From: Terriglobia bacterium
GTDB lineage: Bacteria; Acidobacteriota; Terriglobia; Bryobacterales; Bryobacteraceae
Assembly (NCBI GenBank): GCA_020073615.1
Contig: JAIQEX010000061.1
Span: 1-39,266 of the forward strand
Length of the DNA stretch: 39,266 bases
Direction of reading: 5' to 3'
Shown: in pieces, positions 14,620 to 25,506 of the stretch
How the letters are laid out: every line of letters begins with the position of its first letter
How positions within the stretch are numbered: position 1 is the stretch's first letter
Translations under genes and position numbers: made by a program
The notes under the pieces: generated by a model
Seen by the model: only the letters and a program-made list of their open reading frames with translations
What the model was told of the DNA's origin: nothing
Databases searched by the model: none

Positions 14620-16361
14620 GCGATTCCCACCTGCTGGTAGGCGTTCTCGATGGCCGTAAGGCGCGCCTGTTGCTCGCCGTCCGGCAGGCCGGAGAAGAAT
14701 GTCTTGGCGAAGTCGGCGATGGTGGCGCGCGCCTTCAAGAAGTCGGCTTCGGGCGGCAACCGGCACAGAGAGACGTAGTAGATGACGATGGCCTCCATCC
14801 ACCCCAGCAATAACTTCCCGGCGGCGTCGCGGGCGGTGAAGACGTCGTACGCCGCCTTGCTGTGGATGCCGCTGAGAGTATGGACGCCGCCCCAATCGTC
14901 CATGGTGGCAACAAACTGGCTGAGGTTGGTGAGCGAAGGCGCCGTCAGATCGCGCAGCGGTCCCCCGTTCTGGCCCAGTCCGGAGCCGATCTGCCAGCTC
15001 CACTGGTCGGCCGTGCTGTTGTTCCCGAGACGGGAAACATTGTCGATGGTGACGCCGAAAAGGTCGGCGAACGATTCATCGAGCGCGCCGGACTGGCCCC
15101 AGTATTTGAGCCCCGACGAGTATTCGGTGACTCCGTGGGTGAGCTCATGGGCGACGATGTCCAGGTGCCGGGCGTAACTCTTCAAGTTCCCCTGGCCGTC
15201 GCGGTACTGCCCATACCACATTTTGTTGTCGTACCATTGCGCCTGCTTCCATTCCGGAGCGTACCCGTCGTGCGCGGTGTTGTTCACCACCGAGACGAGC
15301 ACCATCTGTTCGTCGTCAATCCCGCTGCGCCCCAGCACCGCGCGATAAAAGGCGATCACCTTGCCGCCGTTGATGTGGGCGGAGACGGCTGCCGCGTTCG
15401 CCTGCCCGAAATTGGCGTTCCCGCAGCGCACTGCGATCTCGGGTTGGGGATGGGTATCGTAGCTCTTCATGGCATTGTCCATGGTGATGAGGCGGTGCAG
15501 CTCATCGTGCATTTCGATGCACGGGGGGGCGGCGATCCGCCTTCCGAGGAAGGCGCAGGAGGCGCCGTCTTCGTCCCGGCCATTGCAGCCGGCGGGAGCC
15601 ATTTCCCGGAGCGCCGGAGCCGAACCGTACCAGCGCAGGACGCGGCCGGTGCCGGCATCGACCAGATAGTCGAAGCGCGGCGGCATCTGGCGCGGCGACT
15701 CGCCCGTCAACTCTCCGGGTGAATTGCCGGGCGCAGCCATGGGCGGCGGGGAGGCGGGAACTTTCTGGTACAGCCAGGCCAGGCGCCACCGATCGTCTGC
15801 GCGATCGTGAACGTAGACGAGCGATCCGCGAACGGGGCCAAGCTTCTCCAGGGGGACGGTCACAAAGCCGGCCAGCGCGTGGCGGGCGTCTTCCTCCGAG
15901 AGTTTCGGCTCGCGTGGAACTTCGCTGAGATCGGCCACGTTGACGTCGGCGGAGATGAGCTTCCGGCTTTCATCGAGCTCCACCACGGCGGAGGAGCCAA
16001 ACACCGGAATCTCGCCGTGCACCTGCCGGAACCGCACGAGGCTGGTGGCCCGTCCGCTGGGCTTGCCGGTTCCGGAACCCCGGCGAACGGGATTGCGGGC
16101 CTTGTCGAACGGCCACGGAATCTCGAACGCCTTTTCCTTCGCCAGTCCGGGGACCAGTTGCGCATCGGCGGAGAGGGCGACGCCGCGCAACGACGGCCGG
16201 GTGTCCTTGCCCAGGAGCTGGTGCAGGTAATAGCGCGCGGCGTCCTCCGTGCTGCCGGACCAGATGGGCGAAGGACGAGCCTCGGCCGTTCGGCTGCGCG
16301 GTGGCTCCGCCGGTTCCGGCGATTCGGAGAAATGAAAATGCAAATTCTCGAGACCGGGCAT
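14616..16361 (-). CDS. Thermolysin-family (M4) neutral zinc metallopeptidase without export signal
   Basis: A 581-residue M4 peptidase. An FTP/PepSY-type propeptide covers about residues 60-235 (VRFRQVHGEIPVFGSSAVVELD ...), followed by a catalytic domain with VAHELTHGVTEYSSG (His405, Glu406, His409) and ALDESFADLFG (Glu429), so zinc binding is complete. The N-terminus (MPGLENLHFHFSESPEP) is polar with no signal peptide, unlike classic secreted thermolysins. I chose ATG 16361 because a TATAAT lies just upstream and because a GTG at 16430 would leave only 23 bases to the divergent helicase gene; the GTG would add 23 basic residues. It is the first gene of an overlapping operon with the pseudo-archaemetzincin and CHAT protease. 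Confidence 0.87.
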   Translation of the reverse strand: MPGLENLHFHFSESPEPAEPPRSRTAEARPSPIWSGSTEDAARYYLHQLLGKDTRPSLRGVALSADAQLVPGLAKEKAFEIPWPFDKARNPVRRGSGTGKPSGRATSLVRFRQVHGEIPVFGSSAVVELDESRKLISADVNVADLSEVPREPKLSEEDARHALAGFVTVPLEKLGPVRGSLVYVHDRADDRWRLAWLYQKVPASPPPMAAPGNSPGELTGESPRQMPPRFDYLVDAGTGRVLRWYGSAPALREMAPAGCNGRDEDGASCAFLGRRIAAPPCIEMHDELHRLITMDNAMKSYDTHPQPEIAVRCGNANFGQANAAAVSAHINGGKVIAFYRAVLGRSGIDDEQMVLVSVVNNTAHDGYAPEWKQAQWYDNKMWYGQYRDGQGNLKSYARHLDIVAHELTHGVTEYSSGLKYWGQSGALDESFADLFGVTIDNVSRLGNNSTADQWSWQIGSGLGQNGGPLRDLTAPSLTNLSQFVATMDDWGGVHTLSGIHSKAAYDVFTARDAAGKLLLGWMEAIVIYYVSLCRLPPEADFLKARATIADFAKTFFSGLPDGEQQARLTAIENAYQQVGIA

Positions 16362-16376
16362 ACGATATTGCTGGCG

Positions 16377-16382
16377 ATTATA
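16377..16382 (-). promoter_or_regulatory. Possible -10 box for the M4-pseudo-M54-CHAT operon
   Basis: On the minus strand 16382-16377 reads TATAAT, a perfect -10 hexamer, about 15 bases before the ATG at 16361. The matching -35 region is poor. If used, the leader would be only about 9 bases, so translation could be nearly leaderless. Confidence 0.35.
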
Positions 16383-16453
16383 CCTCCGAACAGCGCCCCG
16401 CAAAAACTTCGACCGCGTAGTCACCGCCACTGCTAAGCTGAAGGGTTCGCAGC

Positions 16454-19153
<2,700 letters not shown>

Positions 19154-19156
19154 TCG

Positions 19157-20044
19157 GTGGGATATTACGGTTTTGGATGGAAGCCCTATGTAACGGTAGC
19201 GGAGCGGCGGCGCAAAGCGGCGCGCGAGATGGAAAAGCGCAAGAAGCAGGGGCACGCGGTCTCGCCGGTCAGCATCCCGGACCGCATCATCGCCAGGACC
19301 TTTTGGGGCAAAGCGTGGTGCGAGAACCTGGAGCGGTACAGCGATTACGCCAACCGCCTGCCGCGCGGGCGGACCTATGTGCGCAACGGGTCGGTGATCG
19401 ATCTGCAGATCACGACCGGCGCGATCCACGCGTACGTCAGCGGCTCGGAGTTATACCAGGTGGCGCTCGAAGTGGCGCCGGTCGCAAAGGCGAAGTGGAA
19501 ATCCATCTGCAACGACTGCGCGGGCGGGATCGATTCGCTGGTCGAACTGCTGCAGGGGCGGTTGTCGGAGGGCGTGATGGAGCGGATCTGCCGGCAGGGC
19601 CACGGCCTGTTCCCATCGCCTGCGGAGATCCGCCTTTCGTGCAGTTGCCCCGACTGGGCGGACATGTGCAAGCACGTTGCGGCGGTGTTGTATGGCATCG
19701 GCGCGCGCTTCGATCACCAGCCCGAGCTGCTCTTTCGCCTGCGTGCGGTGGACGAGAAAGACCTGATCGTGCATGTGGGCAAGGGGACCCCGCTGACCAA
19801 GCAGGGACCGGCCGCCGGGAAGGTGCTGGGAGGGGAGGACTTGTCGGAGTTGTTTGGACTCGACCTGGCCGAGAGCGGCGGGGCGGGTAAAGCAGTTAAG
19901 GCAAAGCGCGCCAAGAAGGTGGTGTTGTCGCGGAAGGGTATGAGCAAGCCGCGAGTGGCGGCCGCTTCGACGCAGGGCCGGAGGAGTGCGGCGGGCGCGC
20001 GGAAGCGCGTGGGACGAGAAGAGAATAACCGGACTGACAGCTGA
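19157..20044 (+). CDS. SWIM zinc-finger protein
   Basis: A 295-residue protein starting at GTG 19157, 3 bases after the SNF2 stop, so it is in the same operon. The SWIM motif is at 162-173: CSCPDWADMCKH, with Cys162, Cys164, Cys171 and His173 as zinc ligands. The N-terminal region has the typical opening GYYGFGWKPYVTVAERRRKA and the segment FWGKAWCENLERYSDY. SWIM domains bind DNA or protein and this kind is commonly paired with SNF2 ATPases. The C-terminus is a long basic Ala/Lys/Arg tail that may bind nucleic acid. Nucleotides from about 19699 to 19915 are repeated at 21514-21730. Confidence 0.88.
   Translation: MGYYGFGWKPYVTVAERRRKAAREMEKRKKQGHAVSPVSIPDRIIARTFWGKAWCENLERYSDYANRLPRGRTYVRNGSVIDLQITTGAIHAYVSGSELYQVALEVAPVAKAKWKSICNDCAGGIDSLVELLQGRLSEGVMERICRQGHGLFPSPAEIRLSCSCPDWADMCKHVAAVLYGIGARFDHQPELLFRLRAVDEKDLIVHVGKGTPLTKQGPAAGKVLGGEDLSELFGLDLAESGGAGKAVKAKRAKKVVLSRKGMSKPRVAAASTQGRRSAAGARKRVGREENNRTDS
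19699..19915 (+). repeat. 3' part of SWIM gene, repeated at 21514-21730
   Basis: About 215 bases beginning CGGCGCGCGCTTCGATCACC and ending in the codons for AVKAKRA are nearly identical to 21514-21730 in the same orientation. Most differences are silent or conservative (Lys to Arg, Glu-Leu to Gln-Met). The copies are about 1.8 kb apart and bracket the M15/lipoprotein cassette. Confidence 0.9.
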
Positions 20045-20460
20045 TTACGAATCCGGCTGGTAGCCGTGTCATGGGCGTTGCGGGATCTCAGAAGCAGCTA
20101 TTGGCGTGGGTTTGGCGAGTGCCCTTGTCTCCAGGATAGTCTAGTTTCTCCGGGCGTTGTTGTCACCGTTGCTGTCAGACAACAAGCCGCACCTTTCCCC
20201 CTGTTAGCGGTGCGGGTGTTCGGGCCTCCTACCCGCTATAACAACATCGCTTTCGGAGTAAGGTGACGGATCGAGACAGTCGTGGTCTCATGTTCAGGCT
20301 GAAGCGGCGACCCTGGCAGCTCACGATGGCCACATTTCTCAGGCTCGATAGTAAATGCATCCTGAATTTCCGGAGCAGTCGTGAATCTGACGAGTGGTGG
20401 ACATCTGACGATATACAAGCGTAGAATGAACACCAAGGGTGAAGCGACGGAGGTCGTTTT
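20045..20460. other. Intergenic region between SWIM gene and M15-like gene
   Basis: About 415 bases, more AT-rich than the SNF2/SWIM genes. I see no gene with a domain or good ribosome site. The short frame at 20066-20266 has no family features. The last 65 bases carry a plausible promoter for the downstream pair. Confidence 0.6.
20398..20427 (+). promoter_or_regulatory. Possible sigma-70 promoter for the M15/lipoprotein pair
   Basis: TGGACA at 20398-20403 and TAGAAT at 20422-20427 are separated by 18 bases, about 34 bases before the ATG at 20461. A GGAGG ribosome site follows at about 20450. This would give the cassette its own transcription, separate from the SNF2/SWIM operon. Confidence 0.4.
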
Positions 20461-20913
20461 ATGGGCGCAGTCATTCGACCGGCTACTGTCGAGCAGCTCA
20501 TTGCGATTATTCAGCGAGAGTTTCCTCGCGCCGGCATAAGAATTACGGGACGAGGCCGTACAGTCCGCCGACAGGCAGAACTGATGGCTGAACAGATCCG
20601 GGCAAACAGACCGCTGTTTCTCGCGACACAACGATCTGCTCGGCACATCACGGAAATGGATCAGTGGGTCACGAATAATCCACGGGCGAGCATGCAGCAA
20701 ACTGTCGACCAGTTCGAAGCCATCATACGACGGGCTCTTGCATCTGGCGCAATGGTTTCGGATCACCTTTCAGACAACGCCAGAGACATCAGCTTACCCA
20801 TCGGCACACCGCAGGAACAAAATGCGGTGGAGGCTCGGATACAAGCTCTTGGCGCACGAGTCCTTCGTGAGCCGCACGCGGCAGGTGGACCACACTGGCA
20901 TGTTGACTGGTAG
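20461..20913 (+). CDS. M15-like peptidoglycan carboxypeptidase, no signal peptide
   Basis: A 150-residue single-domain protein. The C-terminal half carries an M15/DD-peptidase-type zinc site: MVSDHLSDNARDISLP, with His102 and Asp109 in the SxHxxxxAxD arrangement, then GGPHWHVDW with His145, His147 and Asp149. Such enzymes cut D-Ala-containing peptide bonds in peptidoglycan. The N-terminal half (residues 8-45) is helical with GIRITGRGRTVRRQAELM, also typical. There is no signal peptide, so it needs another route or cell lysis to reach the wall. GGAGG is 7 bases before the ATG. Its last 14 bases overlap the start of a lipoprotein gene. Base composition is more AT-rich than neighbours. A phage lysin or effector origin is possible. 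Confidence 0.72.
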   Translation: MGAVIRPATVEQLIAIIQREFPRAGIRITGRGRTVRRQAELMAEQIRANRPLFLATQRSARHITEMDQWVTNNPRASMQQTVDQFEAIIRRALASGAMVSDHLSDNARDISLPIGTPQEQNAVEARIQALGARVLREPHAAGGPHWHVDW

Positions 20914-21409
20914 ATTGTCATTGGCGGCTGGCTTACTTGTCGTAGCAGCGTGCCATAACGCGCCCCACCAGCCTCAAGCGGCATGGTGGTACGACATCGA
21001 GTTTGCCCCAGACGCCGCTTCGGTCCGCGGCATCAGCGTGAGCAGCATGATGCCAGAGTGGCGCTCTGCAAGAGATCTTACCGACCGGGAAGTTCAAGAC
21101 CGCATATCTCGATCCGAATTTCAGAACTTCAAAGCATCTCCGTTTGCATTCAACACGACCGCAGACTTAAATAGGGATGGCTCCGCTGAGGATTTCTTTG
21201 TCGGTGTTTTCAAGGCATCCGACGGGAGCACGGGCAGGTTCGCCGCAGTAACAAAGAACCACACGGTTCTTAAGGTCTTTCAGGAACGGGGAAAGCCTGG
21301 ATTTAGTGCTCTGCTCAAAATCGGCGATGCTGTCCGCTGGTACAAATGCATGGACTGCGGCGAGTTTGAAACGATCACGTGGACTGGCACTTCCTACCTT
21401 CTCGAGTAG
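20900..21409 (+). CDS. Predicted lipoprotein, possible immunity partner
   Basis: A 169-residue lipoprotein: signal peptide MLTGRLSLAAGLLVVAAC with lipobox VAAC and Cys18. I chose the ATG at 20900 because the signal peptide begins there; it overlaps the M15-like gene by 14 bases, suggesting coupled translation. The mature part has WWYDIEFAPDA, a DLNRDGSAEDFFVG stretch like FG-GAP or calcium-binding loops, and a C-terminal CMDCGEFETITWTG. I do not recognise the family. A periplasmic lipoprotein encoded directly after a peptidoglycan hydrolase without export signal fits the pattern of effector/immunity pairs, but this is inference. Confidence 0.72.
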   Translation: MLTGRLSLAAGLLVVAACHNAPHQPQAAWWYDIEFAPDAASVRGISVSSMMPEWRSARDLTDREVQDRISRSEFQNFKASPFAFNTTADLNRDGSAEDFFVGVFKASDGSTGRFAAVTKNHTVLKVFQERGKPGFSALLKIGDAVRWYKCMDCGEFETITWTGTSYLLE

Positions 21410-21513
21410 TCAATTTTCCTTGCCAGTGGTGACTTTCGTATCAAGCCCAAGGCTCGCAGCTACTATTGCAGCGCCGCTGAAAAGGACGTCCATACACTTG
21501 ATCGGGCACGGGC

Positions 21514-21814
21514 CGGCGCGCGCTTCGATCACCAGCCCGAGCTGCTGTTCCGCCTGCGTGCGGTAGACGAGAAGGACCTGATCGTGCATGTGGGCAAGGG
21601 GACCCCGTTGACCAGGCAGGGACCGGCCGCCGGCAAAGTCCTGGGAGCCGAGGACCTGTCGCAGATGTTTGGTCTGGATATGGCGGAGGGCGGGGAGGCC
21701 GGCAAACCGGTTAAGGCAAAGCGCGCGGGGAAGGCGCCAGAGGTGCAGACGGCTTCGGCGAAGCGCGGGAAGAGGCCGGCGGGCACGAAATTGGGCCGGA
21801 CCGGGAAGGGCTGA
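21514..21814 (+). pseudogene. Truncated second copy of the SWIM gene 3' end
   Basis: From 21515 the frame reads GARFDHQPELLFRLRAVDEK and on to a stop at 21812-21814, about 100 residues. It matches the C-terminal part of the SWIM protein after its zinc motif. The zinc motif and everything before it are missing, and there is no ribosome site for an internal start (a GTG at 21584 is the only option). The two copies diverge after KAKRA; both then end in basic Ala/Lys/Arg tails of different sequence. It is a gene fragment left by duplication or recombination. Confidence 0.85.
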
Positions 21815-21972
21815 GCCGCCCGCAGGTCTTCCCATGAGCCGCTTCTGCTCCGATACCGCGGAAGTTTAGTACTGCTATCCGGCAGTACTGCCCAGGTACT
21901 CGACGCTCTATCAAACGCTCCGGCCGTCAACAGATAATGGGACACGAAAGTCCAGACTAGGAGCCATACAAC

Positions 21973-22701
21973 ATGCGTAGTAGTTTCATTCTGTTCGCTC
22001 TCGCGTTCGTCCTGTCGGTTTCCACCGCTGGGGCGGGCACTATGCCCATCCCGGTGTGCAACACGGGAGTAACCGCGGATTGCACCGCACTCAACACGTT
22101 TCCGAATTTCGACGCACATTTTTCCTTAGTCCAAGTTCCACTAGTGGGCACTTCCACCCAGCCCGCGTTCACCGGACCCGCGTTTGTGACGACCCAGGGA
22201 TTTCCCCTCGACGGCACGGCGTGGATCGGCAACGGGCCCAACTCGCTATGGATCACCCCCACCGCGAACCAGGCGGACAACGTCCAGGCAAGCAGCAACG
22301 CAGACGGCATTCTGGATTACGTCTACGAAACCACGTTCGATCTGCCGGCCGGATTCCTGAATGCCGTTCTCGAAGGACTGTGGTCCACGGATAACGCCGG
22401 CCTGGCGATCGTGCTGAACGGCCACGATCTCGGCGCATCCATCCCCTACGGCACGAGCGGCAATTTCAGCTTCCAGTCCTTCACGGCGTTCAGCGCCGCC
22501 GATCAAAGCTTCTTCGTTGCCGGCACCAATGCCCTGGACTTCGTGGTGCAGAACGGGAACTTCGCCAACGACACCGACGGACCCTCGGGTCTGCGCGTGG
22601 AGTTCACCAACGCCACCTTCGACACTCCCGAGCCCGCCACCGCGGGACTGCTATTGCTGGGCGTGCCGGTGCTGTGGTTCCTGAAGCGCAAAATTGCCTG
22701 A
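21973..22701 (+). CDS. PEP-CTERM sorting-domain protein
   Basis: A 242-residue exported protein. A signal peptide covers residues 1-22 (ends STAGAG). The body is beta-rich with many Asn, Thr and Gly residues (ILNGHDLGASIPYGTSGNFSFQSF resembles carbohydrate-binding or jelly-roll segments). The C-terminal signal is TPEPATAGLLLLGVPVLWFLKRKIA: PEP motif, hydrophobic helix and basic end. Exosortase processing and attachment to extracellular polysaccharide are expected for this class. It has two cysteines near the N-terminus (VCNTGVTADC) that may form a disulfide. It is a single gene ended by a strong hairpin at 22707-22736. It is not similar in sequence to the PEP-CTERM protein at 3830-4447 beyond the sorting tail. 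Confidence 0.87.
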   Translation: MRSSFILFALAFVLSVSTAGAGTMPIPVCNTGVTADCTALNTFPNFDAHFSLVQVPLVGTSTQPAFTGPAFVTTQGFPLDGTAWIGNGPNSLWITPTANQADNVQASSNADGILDYVYETTFDLPAGFLNAVLEGLWSTDNAGLAIVLNGHDLGASIPYGTSGNFSFQSFTAFSAADQSFFVAGTNALDFVVQNGNFANDTDGPSGLRVEFTNATFDTPEPATAGLLLLGVPVLWFLKRKIA

Positions 22702-22706
22702 TCCAC

Positions 22707-22736
22707 TTTCCGGCCGCGGGATCTCGCGGCCGGAAA
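22707..22736. terminator. Bidirectional intrinsic terminator
   Basis: TTTCCGGCCGCG (22707-22718) and CGCGGCCGGAAA (22725-22736) pair perfectly over 12 bp around a 6-base loop GGATCT. It sits between the convergent genes ending at 22701 (plus) and 22741 (minus) and has A and T runs at its ends, so it can serve both. Confidence 0.85.
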
Positions 22737-22740
22737 ACTT

Positions 22741-23448
22741 CTATGGCGCGGGCGTGACCGTGAAGCCGTCGAAGTAACTCACGCTGTCGGTCTTCGACCA
22801 CACGCCGACTTTGCCCGAGACCGGTTCCGGCAGCGTGTAATCGAGCAGGTGCCTGCCGTTCAAATACCCTTCGAGCTTGGTGCCGTGAACGGCAATCTTC
22901 ATGGTGTGCCATTGCTTCATCGGCAGCGGCACATCCTCGGGGGCGCGCTTGACGAACTTGCGCGTTCCCTTATTGAAGGTCCACAGCACGAGGTTGTCTT
23001 CCTTGCCGTTGAAGCGCACCGTGAGATAGTCGCCGTTGGGCTTCACGTTGAACAGAATCCCGGCGCATTGATCGAGCGCGCCGTCGATGAGCTGGAAGCG
23101 CATCTCAATCTCCCCGTTCTGGAAATCGTCGATGCCTTGTGCCACGGCGTAGGGATAGTACGCGAACGCCTTCACGCTTTCGATGAACTCTTCGTGGCGC
23201 GATCCGTAAATGAGGCGGGCCTTATCGGCCAGGCCTCCGGAGGGATCGCCCTTCTTCCACTGCCGGCCGTCCACCATCAGCACGTTCCTGCCGCCGTCCG
23301 GCACCACCACCCAATTGCCCACCACGCCGAGGAAACGGGTGGGCTCGCTTCCGGCCTTGTCCTGGGCCACATCGACGCGAATCGTTTTTTGCGCGAACGC
23401 GGGCGCGAGCGCGCCAAGCGCGGCCACCAGGCCGAGAACTCTCTTCAC
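22741..23448 (-). CDS. Secreted LamG/DUF1080-like beta-sandwich protein
   Basis: A 235-residue exported protein with signal peptide ending APAFAQ (about residue 20). The rest looks like a concanavalin A-like fold of the LamG/DUF1080 kind: GEIEMRFQLIDGALDQCAGILFNVKPNGDYLTVRFNGKEDNLVLWTF, WHTMKIAVHGTKLEGYLNGRHLLDY, GKVGVWSKTDSVSYFDGFTV. Such domains bind or cut carbohydrates; no catalytic residues can be assigned. The start is GTG 23448 with AGGAGG 6 bases upstream, overlapping the permease gene by 4 bases. It is the last gene of the four-gene ABC operon. Confidence 0.83.
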   Translation of the reverse strand: MKRVLGLVAALGALAPAFAQKTIRVDVAQDKAGSEPTRFLGVVGNWVVVPDGGRNVLMVDGRQWKKGDPSGGLADKARLIYGSRHEEFIESVKAFAYYPYAVAQGIDDFQNGEIEMRFQLIDGALDQCAGILFNVKPNGDYLTVRFNGKEDNLVLWTFNKGTRKFVKRAPEDVPLPMKQWHTMKIAVHGTKLEGYLNGRHLLDYTLPEPVSGKVGVWSKTDSVSYFDGFTVTPAP

Positions 23449-24797
23449 GATCGCCTCCTATCCCGTAAGTGTAGCCAAGCGGCCAGCGCTACCGCCAGCG
23501 GCCACAGGGCGTAGAAGAGCGGGGCCGCCCCCTTGGGCCTGACGGCCAAGGGATGTCCGGGATATTCGCCGCCCGCGGCGCGCGGCGGGGGCTCGACGCC
23601 GGCGAGGCGATACAAGGTTTCGAGGACGATGGGCTCGGTGGTGGACCGGCTCATCGCCCGGCGGCCGTCCAACTGGTACCAGACCTCGCCGTAGTGGTCG
23701 CCCGCGCGTTCGAAAAGACCGGCGCTGCTGTGCGATGCGTTCTCGATATCCACGCGCGGGAGAATGCGCGCCAGCTTGCTGAGAATGTTGCGGTCGAGAT
23801 CCATGAGGCGCGGATCCTCGGGGGCCAGGTAGACGGTGACGGCGAGCGGCCGGCGGATCTGGCGCAGGGCGGCCTCATCGGCGGCGGGGAAAGAGTTGCG
23901 GCGGTTCTCGCTGAGGTCCCAGGTGGGCCGCAGGTGAGCGGCGCCCCACAGGATGGGGGCGAAGACCAGGACCGCGGCAAGCGACCGGGCCAGGCGCGAC
24001 GGCAGGGTGCGGCGCGTAGCCAGCCAGACGGCGGCCAGCGCGAAGCCGGCGAGCGAGAGCGCCGCGGCGACCACCACGGTGGCCAGGCGAAGCTCGCCCT
24101 GTTCGAAGACGCGCAGCGCGGCGGTGGGCGTGTATGCGGCGAGTTTGGCGAGGAGCCCGCCGCGGCCGGCGGCTACAAACTCGAGCGCCCAGGTGCCCAC
24201 CGTGAACCCCAAGGTGGCGATGGCGGCGCTGGCTGCTCCGTTGGCCATGGCCGCGGCGGCGACCGCCACACCACAGCTCAGGATCACGCGCAGGAGATGC
24301 CCCAGCAGGAGATTCAACAGCTCCGGCCCATAGATCCAGCCGCCGTACGCTTTCCACAGAAGCAGAGCGAGCAGACCGGGCATCCACGCCAGCAGCCACG
24401 CACCCACCAGCGCCAGGCCCTTGGCCAGGAGCATGGCCGGCAGACTCAGCGGCGCTTGCAGCATCAGCTTCCACGCTCCGCTGGCTTTTTCGGCGGACAC
24501 CAGACGGATGGCCACAAAGGGAAACAGGAGCGTGACGGCCAGATCGTAGGCGCCGAATGCCGGGACCAGTATGCCATCGAGGGGGGAGAGCCCCTGCGCC
24601 AAAGCGGCCGGCCCGCCGCCGATGCCGCTGGCCTCGGCGTACGAGTCCACGGCGGTGATGAAGCCGTGGCCCACCAGCGGGCCGATCATGAGCAGCAGGA
24701 GCCAGAAGGCGCGCGAGGCCAGCAACTCGCGCAGCTCCTTTGCCAGGAACCAGAACAGGCGCGTGCGCTCCGGTGCGCTGCCGCTAGGTGAGGGCAA
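23445..24797 (-). CDS. ABC-2 type permease, GldF/GldG-like fusion
   Basis: A 450-residue inner-membrane protein. The first 280 residues hold about six or seven hydrophobic helices of an ABC-2 permease (FWLLLLMIGPLVGHGF; LAVTLLFPFVAIRLVSAEKASGAWKLMLQAPLSL), similar to GldF. After a further helix (about 272-287) a soluble segment follows (LAVTVYLAPEDPRLMDLDRNILSKLARILPRVDIENAS), like the GldG-type extracellular domain, and a last helix near the C-terminus. GldAFG-type transporters are known from gliding bacteria but are also common in non-gliders. The start is TTG 24797, chosen because GAGGAGG lies 6 bases upstream; it overlaps the ATPase gene by 14 bases. The cargo is unknown. Confidence 0.82.
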   Translation of the reverse strand: MPSPSGSAPERTRLFWFLAKELRELLASRAFWLLLLMIGPLVGHGFITAVDSYAEASGIGGGPAALAQGLSPLDGILVPAFGAYDLAVTLLFPFVAIRLVSAEKASGAWKLMLQAPLSLPAMLLAKGLALVGAWLLAWMPGLLALLLWKAYGGWIYGPELLNLLLGHLLRVILSCGVAVAAAAMANGAASAAIATLGFTVGTWALEFVAAGRGGLLAKLAAYTPTAALRVFEQGELRLATVVVAAALSLAGFALAAVWLATRRTLPSRLARSLAAVLVFAPILWGAAHLRPTWDLSENRRNSFPAADEAALRQIRRPLAVTVYLAPEDPRLMDLDRNILSKLARILPRVDIENASHSSAGLFERAGDHYGEVWYQLDGRRAMSRSTTEPIVLETLYRLAGVEPPPRAAGGEYPGHPLAVRPKGAAPLFYALWPLAVALAAWLHLRDRRRS

Positions 24798-25506
24798 GGA
24801 AGACCTCCTCGAGTCCGCCCTCGTCCAGGCCCGCCCGGGCGCGCAATTCGGGGAGGGTACCCTCTCCCACCACCCGGCCTTTACTCAGCAGCACCAGGCG
24901 GTCGCACACGCGCGCGGCGTCGGTGAGCTGGTGGATGGAGAGAAACAGCGTGCGCCCCGCGGCGGGAACGGTGCGCAGGAGGGCCATCACCTCGCGGGTC
25001 TGGCGGAAATCCAGGCCGTCGAAGGGCTCGTCGAGCAGCAGCAGCGGATGCGGGGTGAGCAGCCCGAGCGCCAGCAGCGCCCGTTTGGCCTCGCCCTTGG
25101 AGAGCGAGCCGATGCGCGCGGACAACAACGCTTCGAGCTGGAGCGCGCGCGCCAGGGCGGCGCCTTCCTCCGGGGAACGCCCGTAGATCGCCGCGAAAAA
25201 TCGCAAGACCCAGGCGACGGATTGGCCGGCCCAGGGGCGAATGCCGTCGGGCAGATAAAAGAGGCACTCCTTGCGCCGAACGGGGGGACAGGCGCCTCCG
25301 CGAAACTGCACTTCGCCGGAATCGGTGGGGATCAGGCCCGCCAGGCATTCGAAGAGCGTGGTTTTGCCCGAGCCGTTCGGACCGATGAGTCCCAGGATTT
25401 CGCGGCCGCGCACGGTGAAGCCCGCATCCTGAAGAACCGCGTTTCGCCCGAAATGTTTGGAGATGCCCCTGGCCGAGAGCAGCATGGAGGCCGGCCCAGC
25501 GATCAC
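24784..25506 (-). CDS. ABC transporter ATP-binding protein
   Basis: A 240-residue ATPase that powers the permease encoded directly downstream. Walker A is GPNGSGKTT (about 42-50), the signature is LSKGE in place of LSGGQ, Walker B is LLLLDEPFDGLD, and the switch His is in LSIHQLTD. The Q-loop region is shortened (LFYLPDGIRPW, with no clear Gln). The set is complete enough for ATP hydrolysis. The start is GTG 25506, overlapping the upstream propeller gene by 4 bases; a Met at residue 8 is the alternative. Composition and context place it with the GldA-like importer/exporter group; substrate unknown. Confidence 0.92.
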   Translation of the reverse strand: MIAGPASMLLSARGISKHFGRNAVLQDAGFTVRGREILGLIGPNGSGKTTLFECLAGLIPTDSGEVQFRGGACPPVRRKECLFYLPDGIRPWAGQSVAWVLRFFAAIYGRSPEEGAALARALQLEALLSARIGSLSKGEAKRALLALGLLTPHPLLLLDEPFDGLDFRQTREVMALLRTVPAAGRTLFLSIHQLTDAARVCDRLVLLSKGRVVGEGTLPELRARAGLDEGGLEEVFLALT

